Part shown: piece after piece, positions 8,081 through 17,543 of the stretch
How the letters are laid out: every line of letters starts with the position of its first letter
Numbering within the stretch: the stretch's first letter is position 1
Assembly (NCBI GenBank): GCA_039822005.1
Contig: JBCBMZ010000002.1
Location: 1 to 64,000 of the forward strand
Origin: JBCBDX01 sp039822005
Lineage (GTDB): Bacteria; Pseudomonadota; Alphaproteobacteria; Rhizobiales; Rhizobiaceae
DNA length: 64,000 nt
Direction of reading: 5' to 3'
The notes under the pieces: model-generated
Seen by the model: only the letters and a program-made list of their open reading frames with translations
Databases searched by the model: none
What the model was told of the DNA's origin: nothing
Program-made: the position numbers and the translations under genes

Positions 8081-9511
8081 ATGGGTAGCCGACAAATCGC
8101 AGGTGGCAGATCAACAAGCTGGCTTCCGTCCATTGAAAAGCAAAACATCTATTTCACCGCTTTTGCGACGTCGGCGGTGGCATGGGTGGGCAGCTTGCTG
8201 ACCGTGTTGGTTGTGCTTTCAATCTTGTGGGCGACCGTGTCGCTGCCGCAACGACACTTCGCTTTCAATATTGAACGCCATCAGGTGCCATTCGTTACCA
8301 TGGCGACCATTTTTGCGGTTCTCGGCTTCGCGATGGTTCGGTTTCATGCCGGAAAACCGATAGGCATCGATGGACTTGAGTATCTGGTATTTCTTGCGCC
8401 ATTATTGTTGTTGGCAAGATTTCAAGTTGGCCCCTCCAAAGAGGACTTTCGTGCAATCGTCAAACAGGGATTAGCAGCGGCGGGCATTTTGGCGGGGGCC
8501 GTCGCCGCATGTCAGTTCCTTTATTGGGGCGCGCGGGCAGAAGGAGCGGCTGGCAACCCCTTGGCGTTCGCAACCGTATCCACTCTGGCAGGCCTGGGCG
8601 CGATGATTTTGTTGATAGAACCGGACCGCCGCCACGATCGATTGCTGGGGATGTTTGGTTGGACAGGTGCCGTCATCGCTGTAACGCTATCGCAATCGCG
8701 CACGATGATTGTGGTGCTGCTTTCATGCAGCTTTCTCTTCGCGGCGTTGAGCTGGCGTGAGTTGCTGCGAGGCTATTCGCGCTCATTCCTGATATTGTTG
8801 GCAAGCGTTGCCATTATCGCGTCCGGATCGGCCGCTTCTGTGGTCGTTGACAGGATGAGTGCTGACGTTCCGGTTGCTGAAACAGAGCAGGTTGCGCCCA
8901 CTTCCGCCGGGTGGCGAGGCATCTATCTGGAAGCCGGTTGGCGCGTGGCTTCCAAGAGCTTGTTGTTTGGTGTCGGGCGGTCAGAGCGTGCCCACCTTGT
9001 CGGGCTCGAATTGGAGGCCATGGGCTTTCCAACAAAGTTGGAAGACGAGATCACCTACACTTCATGGCACCGTTTTTTGCCCGAGTTCGCCCGTCCGGCA
9101 GTTGTGAACTGGCAGTTGAAGCGCTGGGAGCGCCAACGCAGCTCGGTTCAGTCCGGTGGTGGACCCAGTGAAAATCCGCCCGCCGCGCCAAATATCGCAG
9201 CGACCAGCAAGGAGCGGATAAGCAGTCCGCATAGTCACTTGCACAATGCCTATATGACGATGCTGGTTGACCACGGTGTTGTGGGCCTGACCAGTTTGCT
9301 CACGATTTTATCAGGGCCCATTATAGTCGCGCTTTGGATGGGCCTTCACCGCTCCGATCCGGTATTTTTGAAGTTTTATGTTGCGATGGTTCTGGCGTTG
9401 TCATTGGCGGGCGCAACAAATGTGCACATCGAAAACGACATCATCGCCTCATACTTTGTTGTTCTATCGGTGTTGTTTTGGCGCGTTGTCCGCACGCAGC
9501 CGCAAGCTTAG
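8081..9511 (+). CDS. O-antigen ligase / polymerase-like membrane protein (Wzy_C type)
   Basis: A 476-residue polytopic membrane protein with roughly ten hydrophobic segments and a large periplasmic loop around residues 260-385. The loop ends in HSHLHNAYMTMLVDHGVVGL, which matches the conserved His-rich motif of the O-antigen ligase (WaaL) and Wzy polymerase superfamily. Such enzymes transfer or polymerise undecaprenyl-linked glycans on the periplasmic face. Ligase versus polymerase cannot be settled from sequence. It overlaps the convergent dehydratase gene by 4 bp, and the following polysaccharide genes support a role in surface glycan assembly. Confidence 0.82.
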   Translation: MGSRQIAGGRSTSWLPSIEKQNIYFTAFATSAVAWVGSLLTVLVVLSILWATVSLPQRHFAFNIERHQVPFVTMATIFAVLGFAMVRFHAGKPIGIDGLEYLVFLAPLLLLARFQVGPSKEDFRAIVKQGLAAAGILAGAVAACQFLYWGARAEGAAGNPLAFATVSTLAGLGAMILLIEPDRRHDRLLGMFGWTGAVIAVTLSQSRTMIVVLLSCSFLFAALSWRELLRGYSRSFLILLASVAIIASGSAASVVVDRMSADVPVAETEQVAPTSAGWRGIYLEAGWRVASKSLLFGVGRSERAHLVGLELEAMGFPTKLEDEITYTSWHRFLPEFARPAVVNWQLKRWERQRSSVQSGGGPSENPPAAPNIAATSKERISSPHSHLHNAYMTMLVDHGVVGLTSLLTILSGPIIVALWMGLHRSDPVFLKFYVAMVLALSLAGATNVHIENDIIASYFVVLSVLFWRVVRTQPQA

Positions 9512-11472
9512 CTGATACTGACTGTTTGCGTGGGTGTCTTGGCCGCACTTTGTGTCTGAAGAAGCGCGGAATTGGGCGTGTAATCAGGTACTATATGATG
9601 CAAAAGCTTGACTGCAGCTTGGCCGTCGCGAGCTTCCAGATGCGATTCCAAGTCGTCAAACACCTTGCCCAACAAAGCGATGTCGGTGGTCAAGGGTGCC
9701 GCTGCCGCAAAGCCTTCCTGATTGGTTTCTATGCGCGGTTCATTGGCACCGAACAGGTCTTCACACAGTTTTTCGCCCGGTCGCAAGCCGACAATTTCAA
9801 TATCAATGTCGGCGCCTGGCACAAAACCTGCCAACTGGATCATCCTTTCGGCGATCTCGTAGATACGGATCGGCTCGCCCATATCCAAGACATAGACCGA
9901 GCCGCGTTGCTCCGGGTTGTCAGCACCGAATATGCTGGCCTTGAATACGAGCCGTACCGCTTCTGCGATCGTCATGAAGTAACGCCTGATGTCAGGGTGG
10001 GTGACGGTCAATGGCCCGCCATTGCGCAACTGGCGGCGAAACAGCGGAAGCACCGATCCGTTGGAATCAACGACATTGCCGAAGCGAACCGTAAGATAGC
10101 GCGTTGTCTTAGACGACCGGTCTTTGGACTGCACATAGGCTTCGGCCGCTCGTTTGGATGCGCCCATCACGCTAATGGGATTGACCGCCTTGTCGGTGGA
10201 AATCATGACGAATACCCCAACGCCATGACCTTCCGACAGATCCGCGATCACGCGCGTGCCGATAATGTTGGTGCGCATACACTCAACGCGGTTCACTTCC
10301 ATTAACGGCACATGCTTGAGCGCAGCGGCGTGGAAAACCATCTCCGGCTCGTACTTTGAAAAAACTTCGGCCATCCGGGTTCTGTCGCGCACATCCGCCA
10401 GGCAGCCGACAACCTTGATATCGGGCCAGTGTTCCCTGATCGCGTGTTCAATGTGGTAAAGCGCCCCTTCCGAGTTTTCGACCAGGATAATGGTGTCCGG
10501 CGCATGGTCGGCCGCCTGACGCGTAATTTCAGAGCCGATCGATCCGCCCGCTCCGGTGATCAAAACTCTTTTGCCCGCCAAAAAACGTCCCATCAAATCG
10601 ACATCCATCTCGACTTCTTTGCGTCCCATAAGGTCCTTGATCCTGACATCGCGCGGCATGAAGTTCCGCTTTTCGCCATAATGGTCATCTGACATGCTTT
10701 GCAGGCGTCGAACCGGCAGGCGGACTTTGGCGGCTTCGGCGACGATGGACGCAATAACCTCTGGCTTTGTATTGGGATCGGTGATCACAAGCTGTTTTGC
10801 AGCGCGCCCTTGGCGCTTCCATCTTTTTTGCCAAGTTTCCAAATGGGCAATATCGCCGACAACACGAGCGCCCTGCAATTTGTTGCCATGCCACTTTTTC
10901 CGCTCGTCAAAGATGCCCACAATGTTGAGCCGAACATCGGTTAAACGCCGCGTTTGACGAATATACATGTCAGCATTGTTATTGACACCGACCAGAGCGA
11001 TGTTCTTGACTGAAGTGGTTTCTCCACGAAGTTGCCGTTTGATGAGACCCAGCCGCTCGCGTGACATGCGGTAAGCAATGCGCAACCCGGCTGTTGCAAT
11101 GACCGAGAAAACGGCGGCCAAAACCGGTGCCGTGCGCGGTAGAGCAAAGCCGCGACTGAGCATAAAGGCAAAAACGGTAAAAACGAACGCGCCACCGGCG
11201 ACAGCGCGCAAAAGACCGACAAGCTCAGGAAGCGAGGTATAGCGCCAAGCCGCGCCATTGATGCCGGCAACGAGTGTGCCGGCAGCGCACAAGGCCCCAA
11301 ACATCGCGGAATAGGCTATGATGACCGGGTCGTCGGCAAAAGAAGGTGTCGGCCAAATGATGGTGTGAGCGAGCCAAAAGCTGATGGCGCAACAAAAAAA
11401 GTCGATCGTCAGAACGGCGAGGTCCCGTCGACTGAGGTAGAAAACTGCGCTGGTATCAAATCTTGGCATCAT
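9508..11472 (-). CDS. membrane-bound nucleotide-sugar 4,6-dehydratase/epimerase (CapD/WbpM type)
   Basis: A 654-residue protein with four N-terminal membrane helices (about 17-40, 50-72, 90-108, 115-133), a CoA-binding-like Rossmann domain (about 155-260) and a C-terminal extended SDR domain starting at residue 300. The SDR domain has the NAD-binding motif GAGGSIGSE (307-315), STDKAVNP, and MGASK at 436-440, where Met replaces the usual catalytic Tyr of YXXXK; that replacement is typical of the large WbpM/CapD enzymes. These convert UDP-GlcNAc to a 4-keto-6-deoxy sugar that leads to QuiNAc or FucNAc residues. It is likely in one unit with the downstream-facing priming sugar transferase. Confidence 0.9.
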   Translation of the reverse strand: MMPRFDTSAVFYLSRRDLAVLTIDFFCCAISFWLAHTIIWPTPSFADDPVIIAYSAMFGALCAAGTLVAGINGAAWRYTSLPELVGLLRAVAGGAFVFTVFAFMLSRGFALPRTAPVLAAVFSVIATAGLRIAYRMSRERLGLIKRQLRGETTSVKNIALVGVNNNADMYIRQTRRLTDVRLNIVGIFDERKKWHGNKLQGARVVGDIAHLETWQKRWKRQGRAAKQLVITDPNTKPEVIASIVAEAAKVRLPVRRLQSMSDDHYGEKRNFMPRDVRIKDLMGRKEVEMDVDLMGRFLAGKRVLITGAGGSIGSEITRQAADHAPDTIILVENSEGALYHIEHAIREHWPDIKVVGCLADVRDRTRMAEVFSKYEPEMVFHAAALKHVPLMEVNRVECMRTNIIGTRVIADLSEGHGVGVFVMISTDKAVNPISVMGASKRAAEAYVQSKDRSSKTTRYLTVRFGNVVDSNGSVLPLFRRQLRNGGPLTVTHPDIRRYFMTIAEAVRLVFKASIFGADNPEQRGSVYVLDMGEPIRIYEIAERMIQLAGFVPGADIDIEIVGLRPGEKLCEDLFGANEPRIETNQEGFAAAAPLTTDIALLGKVFDDLESHLEARDGQAAVKLLHHIVPDYTPNSALLQTQSAAKTPTQTVSIS

Positions 11473-11568
11473 CTTCGTCGGCTTTTCATGCCGATTTTGC
11501 GACTGTACTTTGCGCTTCCGCTATAGGCGCAAATCTGGAAACGCAAAATTACATTGTGTTACCGTACA

Positions 11569-12123
11569 TTACCGGTGTGCGAGAAGCGTCTCTGCCAGAA
11601 TTTTAAGGTCGGTATGGAGCGCGACCTTTTTGGTATATTGCGCGTCACTCAATGCAAGTTTTTCAGGGTCGGACATGTCAATCCCATTTATTTGCGATAG
11701 TCCTGTGATCCCAGGCCTGACACGTAGAACTTGCAGTTTTTCACGCTCGGAAATGAGTTTTTTTTGATTGGGCAGGCTAGGTCGCGGGCCGACCAGGCTC
11801 ATATGCCCGACAAGTACGTTAAACAGTTGCGGTAGTTCATCCAGCTTGGCTCGCCTCAATGCCTGCCCAAGTTTGGAAATTTTTTGCTCGCCCAGCACAT
11901 GGGTCGGCAGATCAGGTGTTTTGGGTGGCATGGTTCTCAGTTTGTGCAAAGTGAACGGCGCACCATGCAGGCCAATTCGGGTTTGACTGAAAATGGGGTT
12001 ATGACGTTCAACCACCAAGATAGCTACGCAAAGCAGGGCGATAATGGGTGAAAGCAAGAGCAATCCGCCCGCTGCCAGAACAAAGTCAATGAGGCGCTTT
12101 CCCCAGTTCAGGTACCAATACAT
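11569..12123 (-). CDS. bacterial sugar transferase (undecaprenyl-phosphate sugar phosphotransferase, short WcaJ/PglC type)
   Basis: A 184-residue monotopic membrane enzyme. It has one N-terminal hydrophobic hairpin (about 10-33, KRLIDFVLAAGGLLLLSP) and the catalytic core with LHKLRTM, RRAKLDELPQLFNVL and SLVGPRP, all hallmarks of the polyprenyl-phosphate phosphoglycosyl transferase superfamily. It lacks the long N-terminal membrane domain of WcaJ and so belongs to the minimal PglC-like class. It would load the first sugar phosphate onto undecaprenyl phosphate. It lies upstream of the CapD-like gene on the same strand with about 95 bp between, and divergently from rfbA. Confidence 0.92.
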   Translation of the reverse strand: MYWYLNWGKRLIDFVLAAGGLLLLSPIIALLCVAILVVERHNPIFSQTRIGLHGAPFTLHKLRTMPPKTPDLPTHVLGEQKISKLGQALRRAKLDELPQLFNVLVGHMSLVGPRPSLPNQKKLISEREKLQVLRVRPGITGLSQINGIDMSDPEKLALSDAQYTKKVALHTDLKILAETLLAHR

Positions 12124-12279
12124 CTGTGTGTTTTTCTAACGGGCTCGCTTTTGGTGCAAGTTGCAAAATGCATGTCTCTATCGCTGAATGCTAGGCTGGA
12201 AATTCTTTCGTAAACACGGTTTCCCTTTGCAACCCCATAGGCTAGTCACCGGCAAAACACATAATCACTACGGGCAACT

Positions 12280-13158
12280 ATGAGCACCAAAGGCATCATC
12301 CTCGCAGGAGGAAGCGGCACGCGTTTGTTTCCGTTGACAATCGCAGTTTCAAAACAGCTCCTGCCTGTCTACGACAAGCCGATGATCTTCTATCCCCTAA
12401 GCGTGCTTATGCTCTCGGGTATTCGTGACATTCTGATTATCACCACGCCGCATGACCAGGAACAGTTTCAACGATTGCTCGGCGATGGAAGTACCTTTGG
12501 CCTGAACATCCAATACGCTGTCCAGCCCGAACCAAACGGTCTTGCCGAAGCCTTTATTATCGGACGCGAATTCATCGGCCATGATGATTGCGCTTTGGTT
12601 TTGGGTGACAACATCTTCTACGGGCAGGGGCTCAGCAAATTGGGCCGCGATGCAGTAGCGCAAGAAAGCGGTGCAACGGTCTTTGCCTATGGCGTGCGTG
12701 ACCCCGAGCGCTATGGTGTTGTCGAGTTTGATGACAGCGGTATCGCCGTTTCACTGGAGGAAAAACCCCAAAAACCGAAGTCGGATTGGGCGGTGACCGG
12801 TCTTTACTTCTACGACAATGATGTTGTGGACATAGCTGCCAACGTAAAACCTTCGCCGCGCGGCGAACTGGAAATCACCGATGTTAATCGCACCTACATG
12901 GAACGTGGAGACCTTCGGGTTGCAAGGCTCGGGCGCGGTTTCGCCTGGCTTGACACGGGCACCCATGACAGCCTGCATGAGGCATCGGCATTTGTGAGAA
13001 CCATCGAGCACCGCCAGTCGATGAAGATCGCTTGTCCTGAAGAGATTGCCTTTGAAGCGGGTTGGATTGACCTCGACCAGCTGGCGGCGCGCGCGCTCGA
13101 ATTGAAGAAAACCGAATATGGCGGCTATCTGTCAAGGCGCGTGAAGGATGGGCAATAA
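12280..13158 (+). CDS. rfbA: glucose-1-phosphate thymidylyltransferase
   Basis: A 292-residue nucleotidyltransferase that makes dTDP-glucose from glucose-1-phosphate and dTTP, the first step of dTDP-L-rhamnose synthesis. The signature GGSGTRLFPLT follows residue 10; other family marks are KQLLPVYDKPMIFYP, VLGDNIFYG, GVVEFD and EKPQKPKSDWAVTGLYFYD. Length is standard for the short RmlA form. It heads an operon rfbA-rfbC-rfbB-rfbD with TAATG overlap to rfbC. Confidence 0.96.
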   Translation: MSTKGIILAGGSGTRLFPLTIAVSKQLLPVYDKPMIFYPLSVLMLSGIRDILIITTPHDQEQFQRLLGDGSTFGLNIQYAVQPEPNGLAEAFIIGREFIGHDDCALVLGDNIFYGQGLSKLGRDAVAQESGATVFAYGVRDPERYGVVEFDDSGIAVSLEEKPQKPKSDWAVTGLYFYDNDVVDIAANVKPSPRGELEITDVNRTYMERGDLRVARLGRGFAWLDTGTHDSLHEASAFVRTIEHRQSMKIACPEEIAFEAGWIDLDQLAARALELKKTEYGGYLSRRVKDGQ

Positions 13159-13724
13159 TGGTAGCGGTCACGCCAACGCAACTACCGGGCGTCTATGAAA
13201 TCGTTCCCAAGCGTTTTGAAGACGAAAGAGGTTTTTTTTCCGAAACATTCAATCCGCGCGCGTTGGCCGAGCACGGCATTTCCATCGATGTGGTCCAGGA
13301 CAACCACAGCTTGTCGCGTGCCGTGGGTGTTTTGCGCGGGCTTCACTATCAGCTTCCACCATTCGCGCAGGATAAGCTGGTGCGTGTGACGCGGGGTCGG
13401 GTCTTTGATGTTGCGGTCGATATTCGCAAAGGTTCACCCCATTTTGGACAATGGGTCGGCGTGGAATTGTCGGCTGACAAATGGAACCAATTGCTGGTAC
13501 CGGCAGGTTTTGCCCATGGATTTGTGACGCTCGAGCCAGACTCGGAAATGATCTACAAAGTGTCCGCCTTTTATTCGCGTGAGCATGACCGTGCGATACG
13601 GTTTGATGATCCTACGATCGGGGTCGACTGGCAGATTGATGTCTCAACAGTCGTCATCAGCGAAAAGGACCTTAGTGCACCGCTTCTGGCGGATGCTGAC
13701 AACACATTTCAATATGGGAATTGA
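13158..13724 (+). CDS. rfbC: dTDP-4-dehydrorhamnose 3,5-epimerase
   Basis: A 188-residue cupin-fold epimerase that converts dTDP-4-keto-6-deoxyglucose to its 4-keto-rhamnose form. Family motifs are visible: DERGFFSETF near residue 22, the QDNHSLSR strand, LRGLHYQ with the candidate catalytic His, and the VRVTRGRVFDVAVDIRKGSPHFG block. The ATG overlaps the rfbA stop codon (TAATG), which indicates translational coupling. Third biochemical step of the pathway although second in gene order. Confidence 0.96.
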   Translation: MVAVTPTQLPGVYEIVPKRFEDERGFFSETFNPRALAEHGISIDVVQDNHSLSRAVGVLRGLHYQLPPFAQDKLVRVTRGRVFDVAVDIRKGSPHFGQWVGVELSADKWNQLLVPAGFAHGFVTLEPDSEMIYKVSAFYSREHDRAIRFDDPTIGVDWQIDVSTVVISEKDLSAPLLADADNTFQYGN

Positions 13725-13726
13725 AG

Positions 13727-14779
13727 ATGAAAGTGCTGGTTACCGGCGGGGCTGGTTTTATCGGAAGCGCGGTTTGCCGACAATTGGTCGCCGATGATGA
13801 AAACCATGTGGTCAACGTCGACAAGCTGACCTACGCTGGCAACCTCAATTCTTTGCGGGCTATCGAAAACCGGCCCAATTACGAATTTGTCGAAGCCGAC
13901 ATTGGCGACGAAGACGCTGTCAGCCAGGTTCTGGCAACACATGAGATCGGGGCGGTAATGCACTTGGCCGCGGAAAGCCATGTGGATCGCTCCATCGACG
14001 GCCCGGACATATTCATTGATACCAATGTGGTCGGTACCTGTCGGCTGCTATCCGCCGCGCTACGGCACTATGAGACACTGACAGGCGAGGCGCGCGAAAA
14101 ATTTCGCTTCCATCATGTATCGACTGACGAGGTTTACGGTGATTTGCCTTTTGAGAGCGGTATTTTCACCGAGGAAACGCCTTACAAGCCGTCATCGCCC
14201 TATTCGGCGTCGAAAGCCGCGTCCGACCACTTTGTGCGGGCGTGGTTTCACACTTACGGCCTGCCTGTGGTCATCACCAATTGCTCAAACAATTACGGCC
14301 CGTTCCACTATCCCGAAAAGCTCATTCCCTTGGTGACGCTAAACGCGATAGCGGGTAAAAACCTGCCAATTTACGGCAAAGGTGAGAATGTGCGTGACTG
14401 GCTGTTTGTCGAGGATCACGCCCGGGCGCTTGAAGCTGTGATAAAAAGCGGTACGCCAGGCGAGACCTACAATATCGGCGGCCGGGCAGAGCGAACAAAT
14501 CTCGAGGTGGTCGAGGCCATTTGTGAAACGCTCGATCAGCTTAAACCACGCAAGGATGGCAAGAGTTATCGAGAGCAGATAGAATTTGTGACCGATCGAC
14601 CCGGTCACGATCGTCGCTATGCCATCGATCCATCCAAGATTGAAAATGAGTTGGGCTGGCGAGCGCAAGAAACCTTTGAAACGGGGTTGCGGGCTACTAT
14701 CAAATGGTATCTGGACAATGATTGGTGGTGGGCCCCACTGCGTGATACCGGGGCAACTGAGCGGCGCGGCAAAGCCTGA
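13727..14779 (+). CDS. rfbB: dTDP-glucose 4,6-dehydratase
   Basis: A 350-residue extended SDR enzyme that dehydrates dTDP-glucose to dTDP-4-keto-6-deoxyglucose with NAD+. The NAD motif GGAGFIGS lies at the N-terminus, followed by HLAAESHVDRSI, STDEVYGDL (catalytic Thr-Asp-Glu region) and the YSASK catalytic Tyr/Lys motif. The ATG at 13727, 2 nt after the rfbC stop, is chosen over a TTG at 13721 that overlaps rfbC. Acts between RfbA and RfbC. Confidence 0.96.
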   Translation: MKVLVTGGAGFIGSAVCRQLVADDENHVVNVDKLTYAGNLNSLRAIENRPNYEFVEADIGDEDAVSQVLATHEIGAVMHLAAESHVDRSIDGPDIFIDTNVVGTCRLLSAALRHYETLTGEAREKFRFHHVSTDEVYGDLPFESGIFTEETPYKPSSPYSASKAASDHFVRAWFHTYGLPVVITNCSNNYGPFHYPEKLIPLVTLNAIAGKNLPIYGKGENVRDWLFVEDHARALEAVIKSGTPGETYNIGGRAERTNLEVVEAICETLDQLKPRKDGKSYREQIEFVTDRPGHDRRYAIDPSKIENELGWRAQETFETGLRATIKWYLDNDWWWAPLRDTGATERRGKA

Positions 14780-14785
14780 GAGGCG

Positions 14786-15670
14786 ATGAAAAAAGTTCTT
14801 GTTATTGGTAGCGGCGGCCAGGTTTCCACCGAGCTATCAGCGTCAAAACCCGGCTGGTGTGTGTTGGACGTCGCTGGCCACGCGACACTTGATCTTGCCA
14901 AAACACATGAGATCCGCCCGTTCATTGCCGCTTCCAAGGCCGAATTGGTTATTAACGCTGCCGCCTACACCGCCGTGGACAAGGCCGAAGGTGAAGAGGA
15001 ATTGGCCAATCTGATCAACGCAGTCGCGCCTGGCGAGTTAGCGCTTGGCACCGCTGACTTGGGAATACCGCTCATTCACATCTCAACGGACTATGTGTTT
15101 AATGGGGAGAGCAGGCGCCCTTACAACGAATACGATACGACTGCGCCGTTGGGTGTTTACGGCACGACCAAACGGGCGGGTGAACAGGCGGTCGCCGCCA
15201 ACAATCCTCGCCATGTGATTGCACGCACGGCATGGGTTTATTCAGCCCATGGGCACAATTTCGTAAAATCGATGCTGCGTCTGGGGGCCAAGCATGAACG
15301 CCTCGCGATCGTTTCTGATCAACTTGGGAGCCCGACATCCGCGGGCGATTTGGCGCACGCCATCTGGCAAATCGCCGAGCGCCTCCTGGCCAACGATGCA
15401 AGAGACGATTTCGGCATTGTGAATATAGCTGGCACCGATATTGCCAGTTGGTATGACTTCGCGCGCGCAATTTTCGCAATTTCAAAAGCGCATGGCGGGC
15501 CCGATCCTGAGATTACCCCGATCTTGACGGAAGATTACCCAACGCCGGCTCGCCGGCCCGCCAACTCAAGATTGGACACCAAGCGGCTTGAACGGCATTT
15601 TGGCATCACGATGCCCCCTTGGCGCAATTCCTTGGAAGATGTGCTCCATGAGCTACGTGGGCTTGACTGA
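14786..15670 (+). CDS. rfbD: dTDP-4-dehydrorhamnose reductase
   Basis: A 294-residue SDR reductase that completes dTDP-L-rhamnose with NAD(P)H. The Rossmann motif appears as GSGGQVSTEL, followed by INAAAYTAVDKAE, STDYVFNG and the catalytic YGTTKRAGE. GAGAGG precedes the ATG, which lies 6 nt after the rfbB stop. With rfbA, rfbC and rfbB this completes the pathway in one operon. Confidence 0.95.
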   Translation: MKKVLVIGSGGQVSTELSASKPGWCVLDVAGHATLDLAKTHEIRPFIAASKAELVINAAAYTAVDKAEGEEELANLINAVAPGELALGTADLGIPLIHISTDYVFNGESRRPYNEYDTTAPLGVYGTTKRAGEQAVAANNPRHVIARTAWVYSAHGHNFVKSMLRLGAKHERLAIVSDQLGSPTSAGDLAHAIWQIAERLLANDARDDFGIVNIAGTDIASWYDFARAIFAISKAHGGPDPEITPILTEDYPTPARRPANSRLDTKRLERHFGITMPPWRNSLEDVLHELRGLD

Positions 15671-15723
15671 TCACGCCGTTTCGTTGACTGCACCGCTCAT
15701 TCGCGAATAACCAGAAGCCGAAA

Positions 15724-16638
15724 ATGCGCTGCCTCATCCTTCTTGCGACATTTAACGGGGTTAAATACCTCGACCAACAATTGTCGTCTTGCGCCGCGCA
15801 GGGCGTATCGCAGATTGATGTTCTTGTTTCAGATGATGGCTCAAGAGACGGGACACTGGATCTGGTAAAAGCATGGCAGGCAAAATGGGCGCACGGTGCT
15901 TTCGAGATTGTGTCGGGTCCGCGCGATGGTTTCGCCGAGAACTTTCGACATTTGATCCTGAGCGCTTCACAAGGTTACGATCTTTATGCGTACTGCGACC
16001 AGGATGATGTTTGGCACGCTGACAAGCTGGCCGTGGCCGGCGAAAAGCTTGAGCCTTGCGGGGATAGCGCAGCCGTCTATTGCGGTCGCACCAGGATTAT
16101 GAGCGAAAACGGCTATTTTGAAGGTCATTCACCGCTCATGGCAAGGCCCCCGGCTTTCAAGAATGCGCTGTTTCAATCGCTGGCCGGTGGCAACACAATG
16201 GTCTTGAACGCCGCTGCGATGGCGCTGGTTCGAAAAGTAAGTGCCAATTGTCGTTTCGTTTCGCATGATTGGTGGACATATATCTGGATAACCGGCGTCG
16301 GTGGGACAGTGATCTATGACCCGACCCCGAAGATCAACTATAGGCAACACCCTGGAAATCTGATTGGTAAAAACTCTGGTTTTGGCGCGCGGCTGCGGCG
16401 GGCAGCGATGCTTTTGACAAACCGATATCGCTCCTGGATTGAGTTGAACTTGTCAGCAATTGAACAAAACAGGGAAATGCTCTCCATCGAGAACCGTCAA
16501 TTGCTGGATACGCTTTTGCATGCGCGTGCGCACTCCGGGCTTAGGTTTGCACGGGAACTGGCGCGCGCGAAGGTTTACCGACAGTCGCAACTGGGCACAC
16601 TCAGTCTCTATGTCGGCGCAATTTCAGGAAGAATTTGA
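15724..16638 (+). CDS. family 2 glycosyltransferase (rhamnosyltransferase-like)
   Basis: A 304-residue GT-A fold transferase. The N-terminus has LLATFNGVKYLDQQL and VSDDGSRDGT, the nucleotide-sugar binding motif, and CDQDDVWH provides the DXD-like metal site near residue 90. CDQDDVW with the later MVLNAAA and HDWW segments is common in rhamnosyltransferases, which fits its place directly after rfbD; donor and acceptor are inferred. No membrane helices. Its stop overlaps the first possible codon of cysQ. Confidence 0.85.
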   Translation: MRCLILLATFNGVKYLDQQLSSCAAQGVSQIDVLVSDDGSRDGTLDLVKAWQAKWAHGAFEIVSGPRDGFAENFRHLILSASQGYDLYAYCDQDDVWHADKLAVAGEKLEPCGDSAAVYCGRTRIMSENGYFEGHSPLMARPPAFKNALFQSLAGGNTMVLNAAAMALVRKVSANCRFVSHDWWTYIWITGVGGTVIYDPTPKINYRQHPGNLIGKNSGFGARLRRAAMLLTNRYRSWIELNLSAIEQNREMLSIENRQLLDTLLHARAHSGLRFARELARAKVYRQSQLGTLSLYVGAISGRI

Positions 16639-17528
16639 ATGCGCTGGAAGTAGATCTTCAAAAAGGGTTGGAAACCGAAAGTCTGACACCCAATGAAGAG
16701 CCGATGTTGCGCATGGGGCCCAAAAAGACCAAAGAAACGGAAAGACCGGTGGAGATATCAGAGCAGCAGGAAGAAAAACTGATCGACGCAGTACGCCAGG
16801 CCGGGGTTTTGGCGATGTCGATCTATGCAAGGGAATTTACAGTCGAGGAAAAGAACGACAAGTCACCGGTAACCGAAGCTGACCTGCTGGTTGACAAAGT
16901 GCTGTCCGGTGCACTGGCAACCCTTTTTCCGGACATCGCTCTCGTCACCGAAGAGCAGGCCGACACGCATCACGCCAAACTAGACGACAGACCATTCTTT
17001 TTGGTCGATCCGATTGATGGCACGAAAGAATTCGTCAAGAAGACGGGCGAATTCACGATCAACATCGGATTGATCGAAAACCGGACGCCGACCTTTGGTA
17101 TCGTCTATGCGCCGGCCATTGACCGCATGTTTGTCGGTTCAAAGTCTGCATGCGAAATTTGTGACGGCGAGCGCAAGCCAATTTCGGTTTCCGGCTGTGA
17201 TGGCGCCATGCGGGCAGTTGCCAGCCGATCCCATCGGAACGAACCGACAAACGCCTTCTTGTCAGCCAACGACATTGTCGAGACGGTCAGCGCTGGATCA
17301 TCTTTGAAATTTTGCCTTCTGGCCGCCGGGGAGGCAGATGTCTATCCGCGGTTCGGGCCAACCATGGAATGGGATACCGCAGCAGGCCATGCTGTTCTTT
17401 TGGCCGCAGGAGGAATGGTTTTGCTTGAGAATGGCGATTCGCTTCTCTATTCGAAACCAGAATTCCGCAACCCAAACTTCATTGCATGTTCACCCGACGC
17501 CCGGCGCAAGTGTGGCTATGCCGAGTAA
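16635..17528 (+). CDS. cysQ: 3'(2'),5'-bisphosphate nucleotidase CysQ
   Basis: Inositol-monophosphatase superfamily enzyme that dephosphorylates PAP (and PAPS), removing the inhibitory by-product of PAPS use. Motifs: SPVTEADLLVD, VTEEQ, the metal site DPIDGTKEFVKKTGEFTINIG, and late EWDTAAGHAVLLAAGG. The N-terminus is uncertain. The first candidate is a TTG overlapping the glycosyltransferase stop and gives 297 residues; ATG codons at 16704 and 16713 would give about 274 and 271 residues, closer to the usual CysQ length. The 20-odd extra residues are acidic and poorly conserved-looking. Lies in one run with cysD and cysNC. Confidence 0.92.
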   Translation: MNALEVDLQKGLETESLTPNEEPMLRMGPKKTKETERPVEISEQQEEKLIDAVRQAGVLAMSIYAREFTVEEKNDKSPVTEADLLVDKVLSGALATLFPDIALVTEEQADTHHAKLDDRPFFLVDPIDGTKEFVKKTGEFTINIGLIENRTPTFGIVYAPAIDRMFVGSKSACEICDGERKPISVSGCDGAMRAVASRSHRNEPTNAFLSANDIVETVSAGSSLKFCLLAAGEADVYPRFGPTMEWDTAAGHAVLLAAGGMVLLENGDSLLYSKPEFRNPNFIACSPDARRKCGYAE

Positions 17529-17543
17529 ATCAAAAATAATGAC

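Noticed and set aside
9334..10305. 323-codon open frame on the plus strand
   Set aside because: Antisense to the C-terminal part of the CapD/WbpM-type dehydratase and the end of the ligase gene; Cys/His/Arg-rich as expected of a reverse-frame shadow.
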